64,000 nt of DNA from Anaerolinea sp. (GCA_020725865.1 DYEC01000003.1:1-64000), one strand, 5' to 3'. Shown: positions 36,506-45,412, counted from the first letter of the stretch. A program made the numbers and translations. The notes: generated by a model from the sequence alone, not told the origin.

Positions 36506-37340
36506 AGCGTTCCCTCCACTTCTTTTCGGCTTGCTCAAGTTCGCGAATTGCGGCGTGGAATTCTTCATCGGTAGGAACACGATGATGCCAGCTTGTCCCA
36601 TTTTCCATAAAACTAACCCCTTTACCTTTAACCGTATGCGCCAGAATCAAATTGGGCTTTCCATTCTCAAACGGTACTGACTTAAATATATTGATCAAAT
36701 CAGGAATACTGTGTCCATCAACATGACGCACGGCATAGCCAAAGGCAACAAATTTATCTTCCAAAGGCTCCAGTTGATTGACTTCCTCCGTTCTCCCGGT
36801 GATTTGCAACATGTTGCGATCAACAATAACCACCAGGTTGTCCAGCTTGTAATGTGCGGCGCTCATGGAAGCCTCCCAATTCGAGCCCTCATCCAGCTCT
36901 CCATCCCCTAACAGTACGTATACTTTATCGAGTCGCCTATCAAGTTTTCCTGCCAGTGCCATGCCAACCGCCACAGACAATCCATGCCCCAACGCTCCGG
37001 TGTTATGTTCTATCCCGGGAACTTTACGGGTGGGATGTCCAATAAAGGGCGATTGGTACTGTTCAAATGTATCCAACTCGCTCTCAGCAAAGAAACCGCG
37101 ATCTGCCAGCACCACATACAACGCTTCTACGGAGTGCCCTTTGCTTTGGACATACCGATCACGCTGGTAAAGCGCAAAGTTTTCGGGTGAGATATTCAAT
37201 ATTTGGTTGTAAAGCACATTAAGAATGTCAACACAGGATAAGCTGCCCGCAGTATGGCCGGCATTGGCATGTTTAATCATTGAGAGAATTTTTTTGCGGT
37301 ATTGAATGGATTTCAGTTCCAGTTCCGCAACGGTCATCAT
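36492..37340 (-). CDS. Transketolase-like N-terminal (TPP-binding) subunit
   Basis: A 282-aa thiamine diphosphate and metal-binding subunit. The cofactor motif GDGELDEGSNWEA with its later Asn (VDRNMLQ) is present, along with GHTAGSLSCVDILNVLY and TGALGHGLSVAVGMALAG. Split transketolases occur widely in bacteria; in sugar operons with FGGY kinases they have been shown in apiose (apulose-4-phosphate) catabolism. First gene of the operon, divergent from the SorC-type regulator. The alternative ATG is one codon in. Confidence 0.92.
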   Translation of the reverse strand: MMTVAELELKSIQYRKKILSMIKHANAGHTAGSLSCVDILNVLYNQILNISPENFALYQRDRYVQSKGHSVEALYVVLADRGFFAESELDTFEQYQSPFIGHPTRKVPGIEHNTGALGHGLSVAVGMALAGKLDRRLDKVYVLLGDGELDEGSNWEASMSAAHYKLDNLVVIVDRNMLQITGRTEEVNQLEPLEDKFVAFGYAVRHVDGHSIPDLINIFKSVPFENGKPNLILAHTVKGKGVSFMENGTSWHHRVPTDEEFHAAIRELEQAEKKWRERYGAG

Positions 37341-37357
37341 TGTTCATTCACCATGCT

Positions 37358-37472
37358 TGAATATATATTCATAATTATAATAATTATCCAGACACATGAT
37401 AACATATCACAATCAATTTCGGTATGTCAAGTGGTGAGAATAAATATTCATCTAGTGTATCTTATTCGAATA
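37358..37472. promoter_or_regulatory. AT-rich divergent promoter with TGAATA-type palindromes
   Basis: TGAATATATATTCA (37358-37371) is a perfect 14-bp palindrome 18 nt upstream of the transketolase start. Related elements are GAATAAATATTCA (37438-37450) and TATTCGAATA (37463-37472, perfect palindrome). Spacing of about 80-90 bp between the outer elements would allow DNA looping by a tetrameric SorC-type regulator. Direct observation of the palindromes; the binding role is inferred. Confidence 0.5.
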
Positions 37473-37522
37473 TGATAATATTATTATGAATTCCAAGTTA
37501 AGAAATAAATGGAAACCGATTC

Positions 37523-38509
37523 ATGACGAGATTTGACGAATTGCGACTGATGACCAAAGTGGCGCGAATGTACTACGAGCAGGATTTGCGTCAGCCTGAA
37601 ATTGCACAAAAACTGGAAATATCACAGGCGACTATCTCACGATTGCTGAAACGCGCCCGAGAAGAAAATATCGTCCGTCTTGTAATCAACGTGCCAAACG
37701 GTGTTTTTCCTGAGCTTGAGGATGAGCTGCAAAAAAAGTATGGCTTAGAAGATGCTGTGGTTGTTGATTGCGAGAACGAAGATAATGAAGAGCTGATTCA
37801 GCGAGATATTGGGGCTGCAGCAGCATATTACGTTGAGTCCAGGATTCAGGATAATGAGATCATTGGCTTATCTTCTTGGAGCTCGACATTATTGGCACTG
37901 GTTGATGCCATGCATCCCCTGCCAGGTAGAAGCGGTGTGCAAGTTGTACAGATTTTGGGTGGAATTGGTAATCCCTCCGCAGAAGTTCACGCTACGCGGC
38001 TGACGGGTCGTTTTGCCAGCTTAGTGAATGGGACGCCCGTCTTTCTACCTGCCCCTGGGATTGTTGGGTCAGAAGCCGCCTTGCATGTATTGCTCGAAGA
38101 CCAGTTTGTCCAGGAAGCAATAAAGCTATTCAATCATGTAACCATGGCACTGGTAGGAATTGGTGATGTCAAACCCTCAAAATTGCTCACATTGAGCGGC
38201 AACATCTTTTCGAACGAAGAACTCAAATATTTACAAGAAAACGGCGCCGTTGGAGATATTTTGCTTCACTTTTTCGATGCAAATGGCAATCCGGTTCAAA
38301 GCACACTGGATAAACGCGTAGTTTCCATGAGTCTGGAGCAATTGAAACGTATCAAACGCTCTATTGCGGTTGCCGGTGGAAAAAGAAAGTTTGATGCCAT
38401 TTGCGGCGCCATCCGCGGCGGTTGGGTCAATGTTTTGATTACAGATCGGGGCACGGCAGAAAGATTAATCAAAGCGAACCGCGAAACAAGCGGGGACTAC
38501 CGCTCGTAA
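37523..38509 (+). CDS. SorC/DeoR-type sugar-responsive transcriptional regulator
   Basis: A 328-aa regulator. The N-terminal HTH (about 1-55) has MTKVARMYYEQDLRQPEIAQ and LEISQATISRLLKRAREENIVRL in part; the C-terminal sugar-phosphate-binding domain shows IIGLSSWSSTLLALVDAM, VQILGGIGNP, and VAGGKRKFDAICGAIRGGWVNVLITD. Divergent from the transketolase-kinase-transporter operon, so it is probably its regulator, with a phosphorylated sugar as ligand. A truncated transposase relic begins right after its stop. Confidence 0.92.
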   Translation: MTRFDELRLMTKVARMYYEQDLRQPEIAQKLEISQATISRLLKRAREENIVRLVINVPNGVFPELEDELQKKYGLEDAVVVDCENEDNEELIQRDIGAAAAYYVESRIQDNEIIGLSSWSSTLLALVDAMHPLPGRSGVQVVQILGGIGNPSAEVHATRLTGRFASLVNGTPVFLPAPGIVGSEAALHVLLEDQFVQEAIKLFNHVTMALVGIGDVKPSKLLTLSGNIFSNEELKYLQENGAVGDILLHFFDANGNPVQSTLDKRVVSMSLEQLKRIKRSIAVAGGKRKFDAICGAIRGGWVNVLITDRGTAERLIKANRETSGDYRS

Positions 38510-39258
38510 TGGGAGAAGAAGGCCGGTTCTCTGTGGCTGATGTAACATAAATCTATGTGCCATCTGGGGGCTGAGGTCATGATCCACAGGGGTTTGGAAA
38601 GGCTCTTTTGCCAAGAACCGATCCAATTGACTTTCACCGTTCCTAAATAGTAGACATGGGGGTAGATAACCGTTTCACCTGGCCGGATGAAGAGTTTGAC
38701 CAGCTCTTCATCTGCATCGATCAGATGGGACTGCTTGCGCTGGTCACCCGGGTTCAGGCGAATGACAAGCTGGATTTGCTCAAAATAGAACACCTCGGTC
38801 AGTTATTTATAGGAAAACCCCTGACCCAGCACCAGGGGACGATCACCTGGCGGCTCTTTGATTTCATGGAAATAGCGAAAGTGTTCCTTGTTGCGGGAAG
38901 TACATTGCTCTCTAATGGTTTTCAATGGGTACACCCAAAACGAGAAAGGCAATAATCGCCCGCGAAAGGGTGTCGAAAGCACCAGCAACCAATATCCCGC
39001 AGTTTTTCCATCCTTCAAGGCGTTTACACATAGGATGTTTTCGGAGCTTTGTGGCGTCCCATTTCGGTTGGGTCACCGATCACAAACTCTGCCTCTTCCT
39101 GATAAAGTCGCATCAGGGCTTGTTTTAAGTCCACTTTCTCCAGGAAACGCTGGATCCCTTTGTGTCAACTTTTACTCTTCCCTGACACTTTCTCCGATAT
39201 ATCCGTCAGGCGTGGAAACTGTGTTTCTAACAAGGCCTTGGTGATCCTGGCAACCTTT
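38510..39258 (-). pseudogene. Degraded IS4-type transposase
   Basis: Translation of the minus strand in several frames gives consecutive pieces of one IS4-family transposase: KVARITKALLETQFPRLTD; then after an in-frame stop HKGIQRFLEKVDLKQALMRL, VIGDPTEMGRHKAPKTSYV; after a frameshift LEGWKNCGILVAG and DGKTAGYWLLVLSTPFRGR; then KEHFRYFHEIKEPPGDRPLV and FEQIQLVIRLNPGDQRKQ, TVIYPHVYYLGTVKVNWIG. The order is right, but frameshifts, stops and truncation at the SorC gene end mean it cannot be functional. Parts of two small frames (38497-38793 and 38803-39018) belong to it. Confidence 0.8.
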
Positions 39259-39260
39259 TC

Positions 39261-39447
39261 TCAGAGGAGTCTCCAAGACGCCGGAGCGACAGGGTTGTCG
39301 AAAGCATAGGACTCCGACGGGACATCTCCGATGAAAACTGAATCGTTATTGAGAAGAAGCGAGACACAATGATCGGTGTGGCCAGGCGTATACAGGATTT
39401 CCCCAGCAACTCCGAGTTTCGAGAGTCCTTGGCCAGCCGATATTAAC
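39261..39447 (-). pseudogene. Fragment of metallo-beta-lactamase-fold hydrolase
   Basis: The minus strand encodes LGVAGEILYTPGHTDHC followed by VSLLLNNDSVFIGDVPSE and ends at a stop at 39261. TPGHTDH is the metal-binding motif of the metallo-beta-lactamase fold, and the following strand with GD is its normal continuation. The rest of the gene is missing on both sides. It adjoins, in the same frame, the N-terminal part of the IS4 relic, so one may have disrupted the other. Confidence 0.65.
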
Positions 39448-39481
39448 GAGCAAGCGAGAAGTGCCCGCGCTTACAACCCAA

Positions 39482-39560
39482 CAATTGGCCGAGCGGTAGC
39501 CAACATTCACAAATGGTCACGGTTGTTATTTTATCCACAATTCGCCGAGTGCTAGCCAAC
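39482..39560. repeat. Pair of 23-bp imperfect direct repeats, 56 bp apart
   Basis: Copies at 39482-39504 and 39538-39560 differ at 3 of 23 positions (core GCCGAG followed by TAGCCAAC). Small hairpins TTGGC/GCCAA and GCCAAC/GTTGGC lie in and beside them. They sit in the 39.45-39.82 kb stretch that has no convincing gene, between the hydrolase fragment and the methyltransferase. They could be decayed recombination (attC) material or a protein-binding site. Confidence 0.5.
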
Positions 39561-39823
39561 GGTTGGCGTTACCCGCTGGCAGATGGACGTAGGGAAAACT
39601 TGGGGAGCAGGACTCTCCTTGAGTGTGAGAAAAGCTTATAAGTCGGGGCGAATCCAACCAATCGGCTACACGCTGTGTTGGGTCGCTTAGAATGAATATG
39701 GCAACCATGCACGGTAATCCTGCCATGTCGGTCTTCCCAGTAGGGTGTGCGAGATGATCTCACGTGACTGCCGAGGGTTTTTCCTTTTCACATTGCCAGA
39801 GATCGTGATCCCGAGCTTATGTC

Positions 39824-40660
39824 CTAATATCGGTAGACCAATATACGTTCCATCCTGCGTAGCGTGGGGTTGAGTTCTTGCAAGCGGTAAAGGGCACGCC
39901 ACCATAAGGGAAAACGGGAAAACGCGACCTGTTCGCTGGGTCTGTATTCCTTGACCAGTTCCAGCTTCGGCTCAAGCTGCTTGATATCCTTCGGATCGTC
40001 GAGACCCCATTTGTAGGTTGCACCCGTGCCTCCAACATTCGAGCCTGCTCGTTTCACAATAAACGAATTGCAGATATCGAAGATCATCTGACCAGTGGGA
40101 AAGTGAGCGACCACTGCATTGAGCAGCGCTTTGACTTCGGTTTCGCTCAGATAGTGCAGAACTCCCTCGGCGATCAGTAGACCGGGACGGTCTCGCGGAA
40201 CATCATCCAGCCAGTGCAAATCCGACAACGGCGCGCCGATCAGGTGATAGGCAGCATCCCGTTCGGGGAACAGTTGGCGGCGCAGTTCGATCACATCAGG
40301 ATAATCTACGTCAAACCACTCGACACTGGCAGGCGGATTGACGCGGAAAACGCGGCTGTCCATACCGCAACCCACTTGGAGGACAACCGTGTCCGGGTGA
40401 TCAACTAGAAAGCGATTCGTGAGCATATCAAAGGTCGCAGCACGCGTGGCGATGATGGTGGGTCCAATATCTTTCCACACACTCCATGAAGCTACTCCCG
40501 TTAATTGCTTGCTCAGGTCATAATCGATATGCCGCATAGCTTCTTCAGCCCAGGGATCCTGCAAGATAGGATTCTTCCACTGGCTCTGAATCGCTCGACC
40601 GCTCAAGGTCATGAGCATCGTTTCTTTCTCTTTTGTGAACTGGATCTTATTTGTTTTCAT
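39824..40660 (-). CDS. LCM/TcmP-family O-methyltransferase (possible integron cassette)
   Basis: A 278-aa S-adenosylmethionine-dependent methyltransferase of the leucine-carboxyl-methyltransferase-like family (PF04072 type), which includes polyketide O-methyltransferases. SAM-binding motif VVLQVGCGMDSRVFRV near residue 91, VEWFDVDYPDVIELRR after it, and GLLIAEGVLHYL. Ribosome site AAGGAG 8 nt before ATG. It is codirectional with the glyoxalase gene and points away from intI, the orientation of a cassette. Its substrate is unknown. Confidence 0.82.
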   Translation of the reverse strand: MKTNKIQFTKEKETMLMTLSGRAIQSQWKNPILQDPWAEEAMRHIDYDLSKQLTGVASWSVWKDIGPTIIATRAATFDMLTNRFLVDHPDTVVLQVGCGMDSRVFRVNPPASVEWFDVDYPDVIELRRQLFPERDAAYHLIGAPLSDLHWLDDVPRDRPGLLIAEGVLHYLSETEVKALLNAVVAHFPTGQMIFDICNSFIVKRAGSNVGGTGATYKWGLDDPKDIKQLEPKLELVKEYRPSEQVAFSRFPLWWRALYRLQELNPTLRRMERILVYRY

Positions 40661-40747
40661 TGATCACTCCTTAGCATGTCGTTCGCTTCGAATCCTTTGC
40701 TGTTGTTGGACGTTTTTTGCGTAAGACACGATTTGCATTTGTGATTA

Positions 40748-41140
40748 TTAAACCGTAAGTTCAAGTCTATTTCCGTCAGGGTCAAGGACGACGCTCTCAT
40801 AATAACCATCACCAGTTCTACGAGGCTCATCCAAAACAGGATACCCAGCTGCACAAAGTTCGGCAGTGATTCTATCCACTTCCTTTTCCGAGCCAAGCGC
40901 AATGGCTAGATGGGTTAGTCCCATGCATTGCACCCCTGCATCGTGGCAAATAGGGCTAAATGCGGTTGTTTTCATTACTTCAACACGTGTGCCAGACGTA
41001 AAGGTGAGAAAACGAGACGCAAAACCTTTTGAAGGATTTGTATATAGTGGGCCGATGCTGGCGGCGAAGAAGCGAGCATAAAACTGGCAGGTTCTGTCGA
41101 TATCTTCAACCCATAGGGCTATATGTTCAATGTGAGGCAT
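40748..41140 (-). CDS. VOC/glyoxalase-family protein (possible integron cassette)
   Basis: A 130-aa vicinal-oxygen-chelate protein with two beta-alpha-beta-beta-beta modules. PHIEHIALWVEDIDRTCQFY carries the first metal His; GLTHLAIALGSEKEVD the second; YYESVVLDPDGNRLEL ends with the typical Glu. The ATG at 41140 (MPHIEH) is preferred over 41167, which lies in sequence without similarity. It may be a glyoxalase, fosfomycin/bleomycin-type resistance protein or dioxygenase; not distinguishable. It lies directly after the attC-like site, as a cassette gene would. Confidence 0.82.
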   Translation of the reverse strand: MPHIEHIALWVEDIDRTCQFYARFFAASIGPLYTNPSKGFASRFLTFTSGTRVEVMKTTAFSPICHDAGVQCMGLTHLAIALGSEKEVDRITAELCAAGYPVLDEPRRTGDGYYESVVLDPDGNRLELTV

Positions 41141-41240
41141 ATGATTCCTAAAAACTGTGTGGGGCAAAATAGACTTCCATGTAGATCATTTCTTTATTGC
41201 GGCCTCAATCTCTTTTCGTTTTGTATGCTGGCAACAAACC

Positions 41241-41360
41241 GCCTAACGGTTTGCGTTAGCGGTAGGGCAGGCAAGACTCCTTTACAGACCAAAACCATCG
41301 CTGGCAAAGCCCCTGTGTACCCTCAGGGCGAAGCCCCGCTGGCTGGGCGTTTTGTTGGGC
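41241..41360 (-). repeat. attC-like integron recombination site (120 bp)
   Basis: On the minus strand the segment begins GCCCAAC (fits RYYYAAC) at 41360-41354 and ends GTTAGGC (fits GTTRRRY, the cassette cutting core) at 41247-41241. The ends are complementary at 6 of 7 positions. Inside are GCTAAC near the 3' end and several hairpins (GCTGGC, GGGGC/GCCCC). Size and layout fit an attC site; it lies between the intI-proximal DNA and the glyoxalase gene in the right orientation. No structure calculation was possible. Confidence 0.55.
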
Positions 41361-41524
41361 AGCACTCACAACACAAGTTGTGTATTCTGTTATCATGTTA
41401 CTTATTGCGCTTCTAGCTCCCAGACCAAGATGCCAGTGACCATCGTGCCAGCCGCAGGGATTAGTTGAGTTTTGACGGTCAAGTGATTACCAGAGAACTC
41501 TAAAGAATCTTTTCTGGTCTTCAC

Positions 41525-41713
41525 CTACCCAATTCGGAAAGTGACTACCTTGAATATGGTGAATGGACAGTTCCTTTTTTTCATTGAAATCGAACTTGCC
41601 AACATATGCCAAGTATCCATCAAGTTACATACACCGCAGCGATAATGCTGACCGGAAGGAGTGAACCCTGCTTTGTATTGCTTTTGGATAGCTTCGCATC
41701 CTGGGCACTTCAT
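41525..41713 (-). pseudogene. Zinc-ribbon fragment, possibly transposase N-terminus
   Basis: A 62-aa open frame opens with KCPGCEAIQKQYKAGF and HYRCGVCN, a CxxC...CxxC zinc ribbon as seen at the start of IS1/IS1595-type transposases; the remainder has no similarity I recognise. It lies in the first 500 bp next to intI, where the first cassette would be. It may be a decayed mobile element piece or a small cassette protein. The flanking sequence (41361-41524 and 41714-41830) shows nothing else. Confidence 0.35.
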
Positions 41714-41838
41714 TCACCTATTTTATTATGTTTTTGAGATTAGACACCTCCTTATAATCAAGAAATTTTGGCAAAAACGTGCCACCCAATTATTATTTAT
41801 TCTACCGAATCCAAATATACTGCATTTTTACCGTATAA

Positions 41839-41867
41839 TTGACAAAAAAAGTGTGTTATACTGCAAT
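41839..41867 (+). promoter_or_regulatory. Candidate intI promoter
   Basis: A perfect TTGACA (41839-41844), 17-nt spacer and TGCAAT (41862-41867) lie 84 nt before the intI ATG. A TATAAT at 41834-41839 overlaps but has no -35. No LexA-type operator was recognised, so SOS control, common for integron integrases, is not supported here. An attI site should lie in this AT-rich leader but cannot be identified by eye. Confidence 0.4.
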
Positions 41868-41950
41868 AATGCTTGTTTACCCGAAACTCTCTACTGAAAA
41901 TAAATCTTATATTGATTGTATATTCAGACTCGTAAAGTCAAGCTGTTTTT

Positions 41951-42931
41951 ATGCCTGATCAATCCCCTCCAAAGCCCCAAAAACTTCTCGATCAGCTTCG
42001 TGATGTGATCCGACTCAAGCATTATTCCTACAGCACCGAGAAAACCTATGTTCATTGGGCAAAGCGTTACATTCTCTTTCATCACAAACGTCACCCAGCT
42101 GAAATGGGCGCCGCTGAGATCGAAGCCTTCCTCACCTATCTAGCGAAAGATAAGCACGTGTCCGCCTCGACCCAGAACCAGGCGCTCAATGCCCTGCTAT
42201 TTCTATACCGCAATGTGCTACAAATGAATCTCTCCGTTCCGCTCCACGCACTGCGTGCCAAGCGATCAGAACGCCTGCCAACGATCTTGTCAAAAGATGA
42301 GGTCATGCGAGTGCTCTCAGGGATGCAGGGGCTGCATCAGTTAATGGCGAAGTTGCTTTACGGCTGCGGGTTACGCTTGACGGAATGTATGCGCCTGCGG
42401 GTGAAAGATATCGATTTCGAGCAATCTCAGATCATCATTCGGGATGGAAAGGGCGAAAAAGACCGCGCGACCATACTTCCTGTTAGTCTGGTTCAACCCC
42501 TCAAGGATCAGATTGCTTATGTGAAAAAACTTCATGAACAAGATTTACGCCAGGGATACGGTTCGGTTGAACTCCCCTATGCACTTGCCCGCAAATATCC
42601 CAACGCAGAGAAAGAATTGGATTGGAAATACCTTTTTCCATCCGAACGTTTATCCACCGATCCACGCAGTGGGGTTATTCGTCGTCACCATTTAGATCCC
42701 AGCGGGTTACAGCGCGCCGTCAGGATAGCAGTGAAGCTGGCAGGAATTGACAAGCCTGTCAGCCCGCACACTTTTCGGCATTGTTTTGCCACGCATCTGC
42801 TAGAAAACGGCTATGACATTCGCACCGTGCAGGAATTGTTGGGTCACAAAGATGTCAAAACTACCAAGGTCTACACCCACGTTTTGAACAAAGGACCAAA
42901 GGCAGTACGCAGTCCGCTGGACGGGGGATGA
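41951..42931 (+). CDS. intI: Integron integrase (IntI-type tyrosine recombinase)
   Basis: A 326-aa tyrosine recombinase. SAM-like N-terminal domain: [20 protein letters not shown] and [20 protein letters not shown]. Catalytic residues: R142 in CGLRLTE, K168 in [11 protein letters not shown]273 and R276 in HTFRH, H299 in LLGHKD, Y308 in VYTHVL. Crucially it has the extra IntI helix region [20 protein letters not shown] (about 208-227) and the following [12 protein letters not shown], and ends with SPLDGG; these separate integron integrases from XerC/D. Full length and intact. Transcribed away from the attC-like site and cassette-like genes at 39.8-41.4 kb. Confidence 0.92.
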   Translation: MPDQSPPKPQKLLDQLRDVIRLKHYSYSTEKTYVHWAKRYILFHHKRHPAEMGAAEIEAFLTYLAKDKHVSASTQNQALNALLFLYRNVLQMNLSVPLHALRAKRSERLPTILSKDEVMRVLSGMQGLHQLMAKLLYGCGLRLTECMRLRVKDIDFEQSQIIIRDGKGEKDRATILPVSLVQPLKDQIAYVKKLHEQDLRQGYGSVELPYALARKYPNAEKELDWKYLFPSERLSTDPRSGVIRRHHLDPSGLQRAVRIAVKLAGIDKPVSPHTFRHCFATHLLENGYDIRTVQELLGHKDVKTTKVYTHVLNKGPKAVRSPLDGG

Positions 42932-42958
42932 CAACAATTGCAACTTGAAAAGGAGACT

Positions 42959-43741
42959 ATGAAACAAGAAGACACTCTATACCACGTACAACTGCGCGCC
43001 GGAGATGTAGGTCGCTATGTCTTGTTGCCCGGCGACCCCGGACGAGTTGAGCGTATCGCCCGCTATTTGGATCATCCCCGTTTTGTCGCCAGCAACCGGG
43101 AATACTGCACCTGGACAGGCTCTTTGCTCGGCGAGAAAGTGTCGGTGACCTCTACAGGTATCGGCTGCCCCTCCACCGCGATCGCGGTGGAAGAACTGAT
43201 GATGATCGGCGCAGATACCTTCATCCGTGTCGGCACCGCAGGCGGCATTCAGCCGGAAAACAAAACCGGCGATGTTGCCATTATTACCGGCGCCATACGC
43301 GACGAGGGTACCACCTCACAATATCTGCCTATTGAGTTCCCGGCGGTGGCTGATCTGGACGTTACACTAGCACTGCGTGAAGCCGCTCAAAGGCTCGGCT
43401 TGCGATACCACCTGGGCATTGCCCATTCCAAAGACTCGTTCTATGCCGAAGTTGAACCGCACCGTATGCCGATCGCCGCGCGCTTGCTGGAACGCTGGGA
43501 AGCGTGGAAAGGCGGTGGCGCCGTCGCTTCGGAAATGGAAGCTGCTGTCATTTTCATCCTTGCCAGCATCCATCGCAAACGGGCTGGCGGTGTCATGTTG
43601 ATCATCGGCAACCCTGCCGAGCAGATGAACCGGCAAGACTTGGAAGCCTGGAACCAGATGCTCAGTGAAGACCGCCAGATTCTCGTTGCAATTGAGGGAT
43701 TAAAAATCCTCATCCAGCGTGATCGCACAGCCGCTTCATAG
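42959..43741 (+). CDS. udp: Uridine/nucleoside phosphorylase (NP-I family)
   Basis: A 260-aa hexameric-type nucleoside phosphorylase. YVLLPGDPGRVERIA is the phosphate-binding start; STGIGCPSTAIAVEEL, RVGTAGGIQPE and SEMEAAVIFILA follow, the last with the ribose-binding Glu-Met-Glu. The overall form is closest to uridine phosphorylase (Udp). ATG at 42959 with AAGGAG 5 nt upstream; the TTG at 42938 is less likely. It starts 27 nt after intI. It cleaves uridine (or related) to base and ribose-1-phosphate, functionally related to the nucleoside cluster at 50-64 kb. Confidence 0.9.
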   Translation: MKQEDTLYHVQLRAGDVGRYVLLPGDPGRVERIARYLDHPRFVASNREYCTWTGSLLGEKVSVTSTGIGCPSTAIAVEELMMIGADTFIRVGTAGGIQPENKTGDVAIITGAIRDEGTTSQYLPIEFPAVADLDVTLALREAAQRLGLRYHLGIAHSKDSFYAEVEPHRMPIAARLLERWEAWKGGGAVASEMEAAVIFILASIHRKRAGGVMLIIGNPAEQMNRQDLEAWNQMLSEDRQILVAIEGLKILIQRDRTAAS

Positions 43742-43756
43742 GGCTTTATTCCGCTG

Positions 43757-45232
43757 TCACTCAGCAAGACGCTGTTCTGCCAGCCTGCGCCGGCGCGCAT
43801 CTATCCATAGCGCTGCCACCGCCAGAAGCGTGGCAACCACTATCGAAAGCGCCCCTGTCCGGTAAGTACGTCCTACCCCCTCAACCAGCGCGGCGGGTGC
43901 TGCGGTCGTTACATCCACACCGGCAGATAAACCGGCTGAGTTCAGAACATGGATGGCAAAAATGGCGCTCATCAAAGGCAGCCCGGAAGTTTGTCCCAAC
44001 GTACGCGAAAGGGAGAGCAAGCCAGAAGCAATCCCCAATCGCTGGCGCGGGGCAGAACCCATGACAGCGCTGTTATTGGGCGCCTGAAAGAAACCAAACC
44101 CAATTCCGACCGGAATAATCCGCAGGACATAGCCCAGCGGCGTCACGTTCTGGTGTAATGTCCCCATTAACAAAAAGCCCGCAATGATAAAAAGCAGCCC
44201 GATCAGACTAATGCCGCGCGAGCCGTAGCGGTCAGAAAGCGAGCCAGCCAGCGGTGCCACCACGCCTGCTGCCACTGGTTGTGCCATCATCAACAAGCCA
44301 ACAAATTGGGGAGAATAGCCCTTAACCAGCTCCAAGAAAAACGGCAGGATCACCACAACCGACATCACCAAGAACACCAGAAAACCCATTAACAGGTTCA
44401 GACTGAACAACACATTGCGAAACAAACTCAAATCCACCATTGGCTGTTTTGCCCGGCGTTCTATGGCAATGAAAATAATCAACCCAATCAGCGCCAGCCC
44501 GAGCAGCACTCTCGTAAGGGACGAGCCAAACCCATTTTGCTGTCCAAGCGTCATACCCAATGCATAAATTGAAAGCGTCAGAAACATCACCACTGCGCCG
44601 GCAATGTCGAAATGCTGTTTCCCTTGATGCGGCACAGAATGCGGCACATAACGGCTGACCATCCATGCCGTCACCATACCCACCGGTACATTGACCAAAA
44701 ACACCGCCCGCCAGCCCACCAGTCCAATTAATAACCCGCCCAGCGGAGGACCAAAACCAATCCCCAGTGAAACGATACTGCCCATCAATCCAAGCGCTTT
44801 ACCGCGTTCTTCAGCGGGAAACACTTCCGTAATTTGTGCCATTCCTAACGCCTGCATCATAGTCGCACCAATTCCCTGCAATGCCCGGAAAGCAATCAAC
44901 TGCCCCACACTGCCAGCCATACCACACGTCAACGAGCCCAGCGTAAAAAGCACCACGCCGGTCAGGTATATTTTTTTCTTATCCAGCATATCACCCAAGC
45001 GACCGGCACTCAGGATCAGCGATGTCACCACCAGCGAATAGCTCAAAATGACCCATTGAATAATGGCAAAGGTAGTATCAAATTCAGCTTCAAGGGTTGG
45101 CAGGGAGATATTTACAATGCTGGCATCGAGCGTAGCCATAAACACCCCCAATCCCAGCCCGGTGAAAGCCAGCCATTTTTCCGTAGCGGTTAGCGCTTGC
45201 CGATGCGTTCTTGCTTCCACGTTATGCCTCAT
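43757..45232 (-). CDS. MFS drug exporter, DHA2 (14-TM) type
   Basis: A 491-aa membrane transporter with about 14 hydrophobic segments. Conserved motifs: LDASIVNISLPTLEAEFD in TM1, GRLGDMLDKKKIYL (motif A) after TM2, LQGIGATMMQALGMAQI, and GFGPPLGGLLIGLVGWRAVF (motif C) in TM5. The EmrB/QacA group exports drugs or metabolites with proton antiport. Convergent with udp (15 nt) and divergent from enolase. Substrate not predictable. Confidence 0.9.
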   Translation of the reverse strand: MRHNVEARTHRQALTATEKWLAFTGLGLGVFMATLDASIVNISLPTLEAEFDTTFAIIQWVILSYSLVVTSLILSAGRLGDMLDKKKIYLTGVVLFTLGSLTCGMAGSVGQLIAFRALQGIGATMMQALGMAQITEVFPAEERGKALGLMGSIVSLGIGFGPPLGGLLIGLVGWRAVFLVNVPVGMVTAWMVSRYVPHSVPHQGKQHFDIAGAVVMFLTLSIYALGMTLGQQNGFGSSLTRVLLGLALIGLIIFIAIERRAKQPMVDLSLFRNVLFSLNLLMGFLVFLVMSVVVILPFFLELVKGYSPQFVGLLMMAQPVAAGVVAPLAGSLSDRYGSRGISLIGLLFIIAGFLLMGTLHQNVTPLGYVLRIIPVGIGFGFFQAPNNSAVMGSAPRQRLGIASGLLSLSRTLGQTSGLPLMSAIFAIHVLNSAGLSAGVDVTTAAPAALVEGVGRTYRTGALSIVVATLLAVAALWIDARRRRLAEQRLAE

Positions 45233-45412
45233 GTACTTTTATCAATTACTCAGCCTTTGCAACATGGTGCAAATTATAGTCCAAATAGCCCTATCGCGGA
45301 CCTTAACCAAGGACTACACTCTGATAATAGGGGGGGAGACTGTGAAAAACTTGTGTCTTAGAATCTAAAAATTTTCCAATCCTCTTTGTTGGAAATATCT
45401 TGCTCTCATCTC

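Noticed and set aside
39538-39560. GAGTGCTA resembling half of a CIRCE heat-shock operator
   Set aside because: The second half-site at the required spacing is missing and no chaperone gene is near.
39482-39560. Direct repeats considered as a small CRISPR array
   Set aside because: Only two imperfect 23-bp copies with a 33-bp spacer, no cas genes adjacent, and lying in mobile debris.
39660-39695. ATCCAAC...GTTGGGT pair resembling attC ends
   Set aside because: The two boxes are only about 32 nt apart, too short for an attC site.
39526-39726. 66-aa frame and neighbouring short frames on the minus strand
   Set aside because: No family resemblance and the frame runs through the direct repeats; regarded as non-coding relic sequence.
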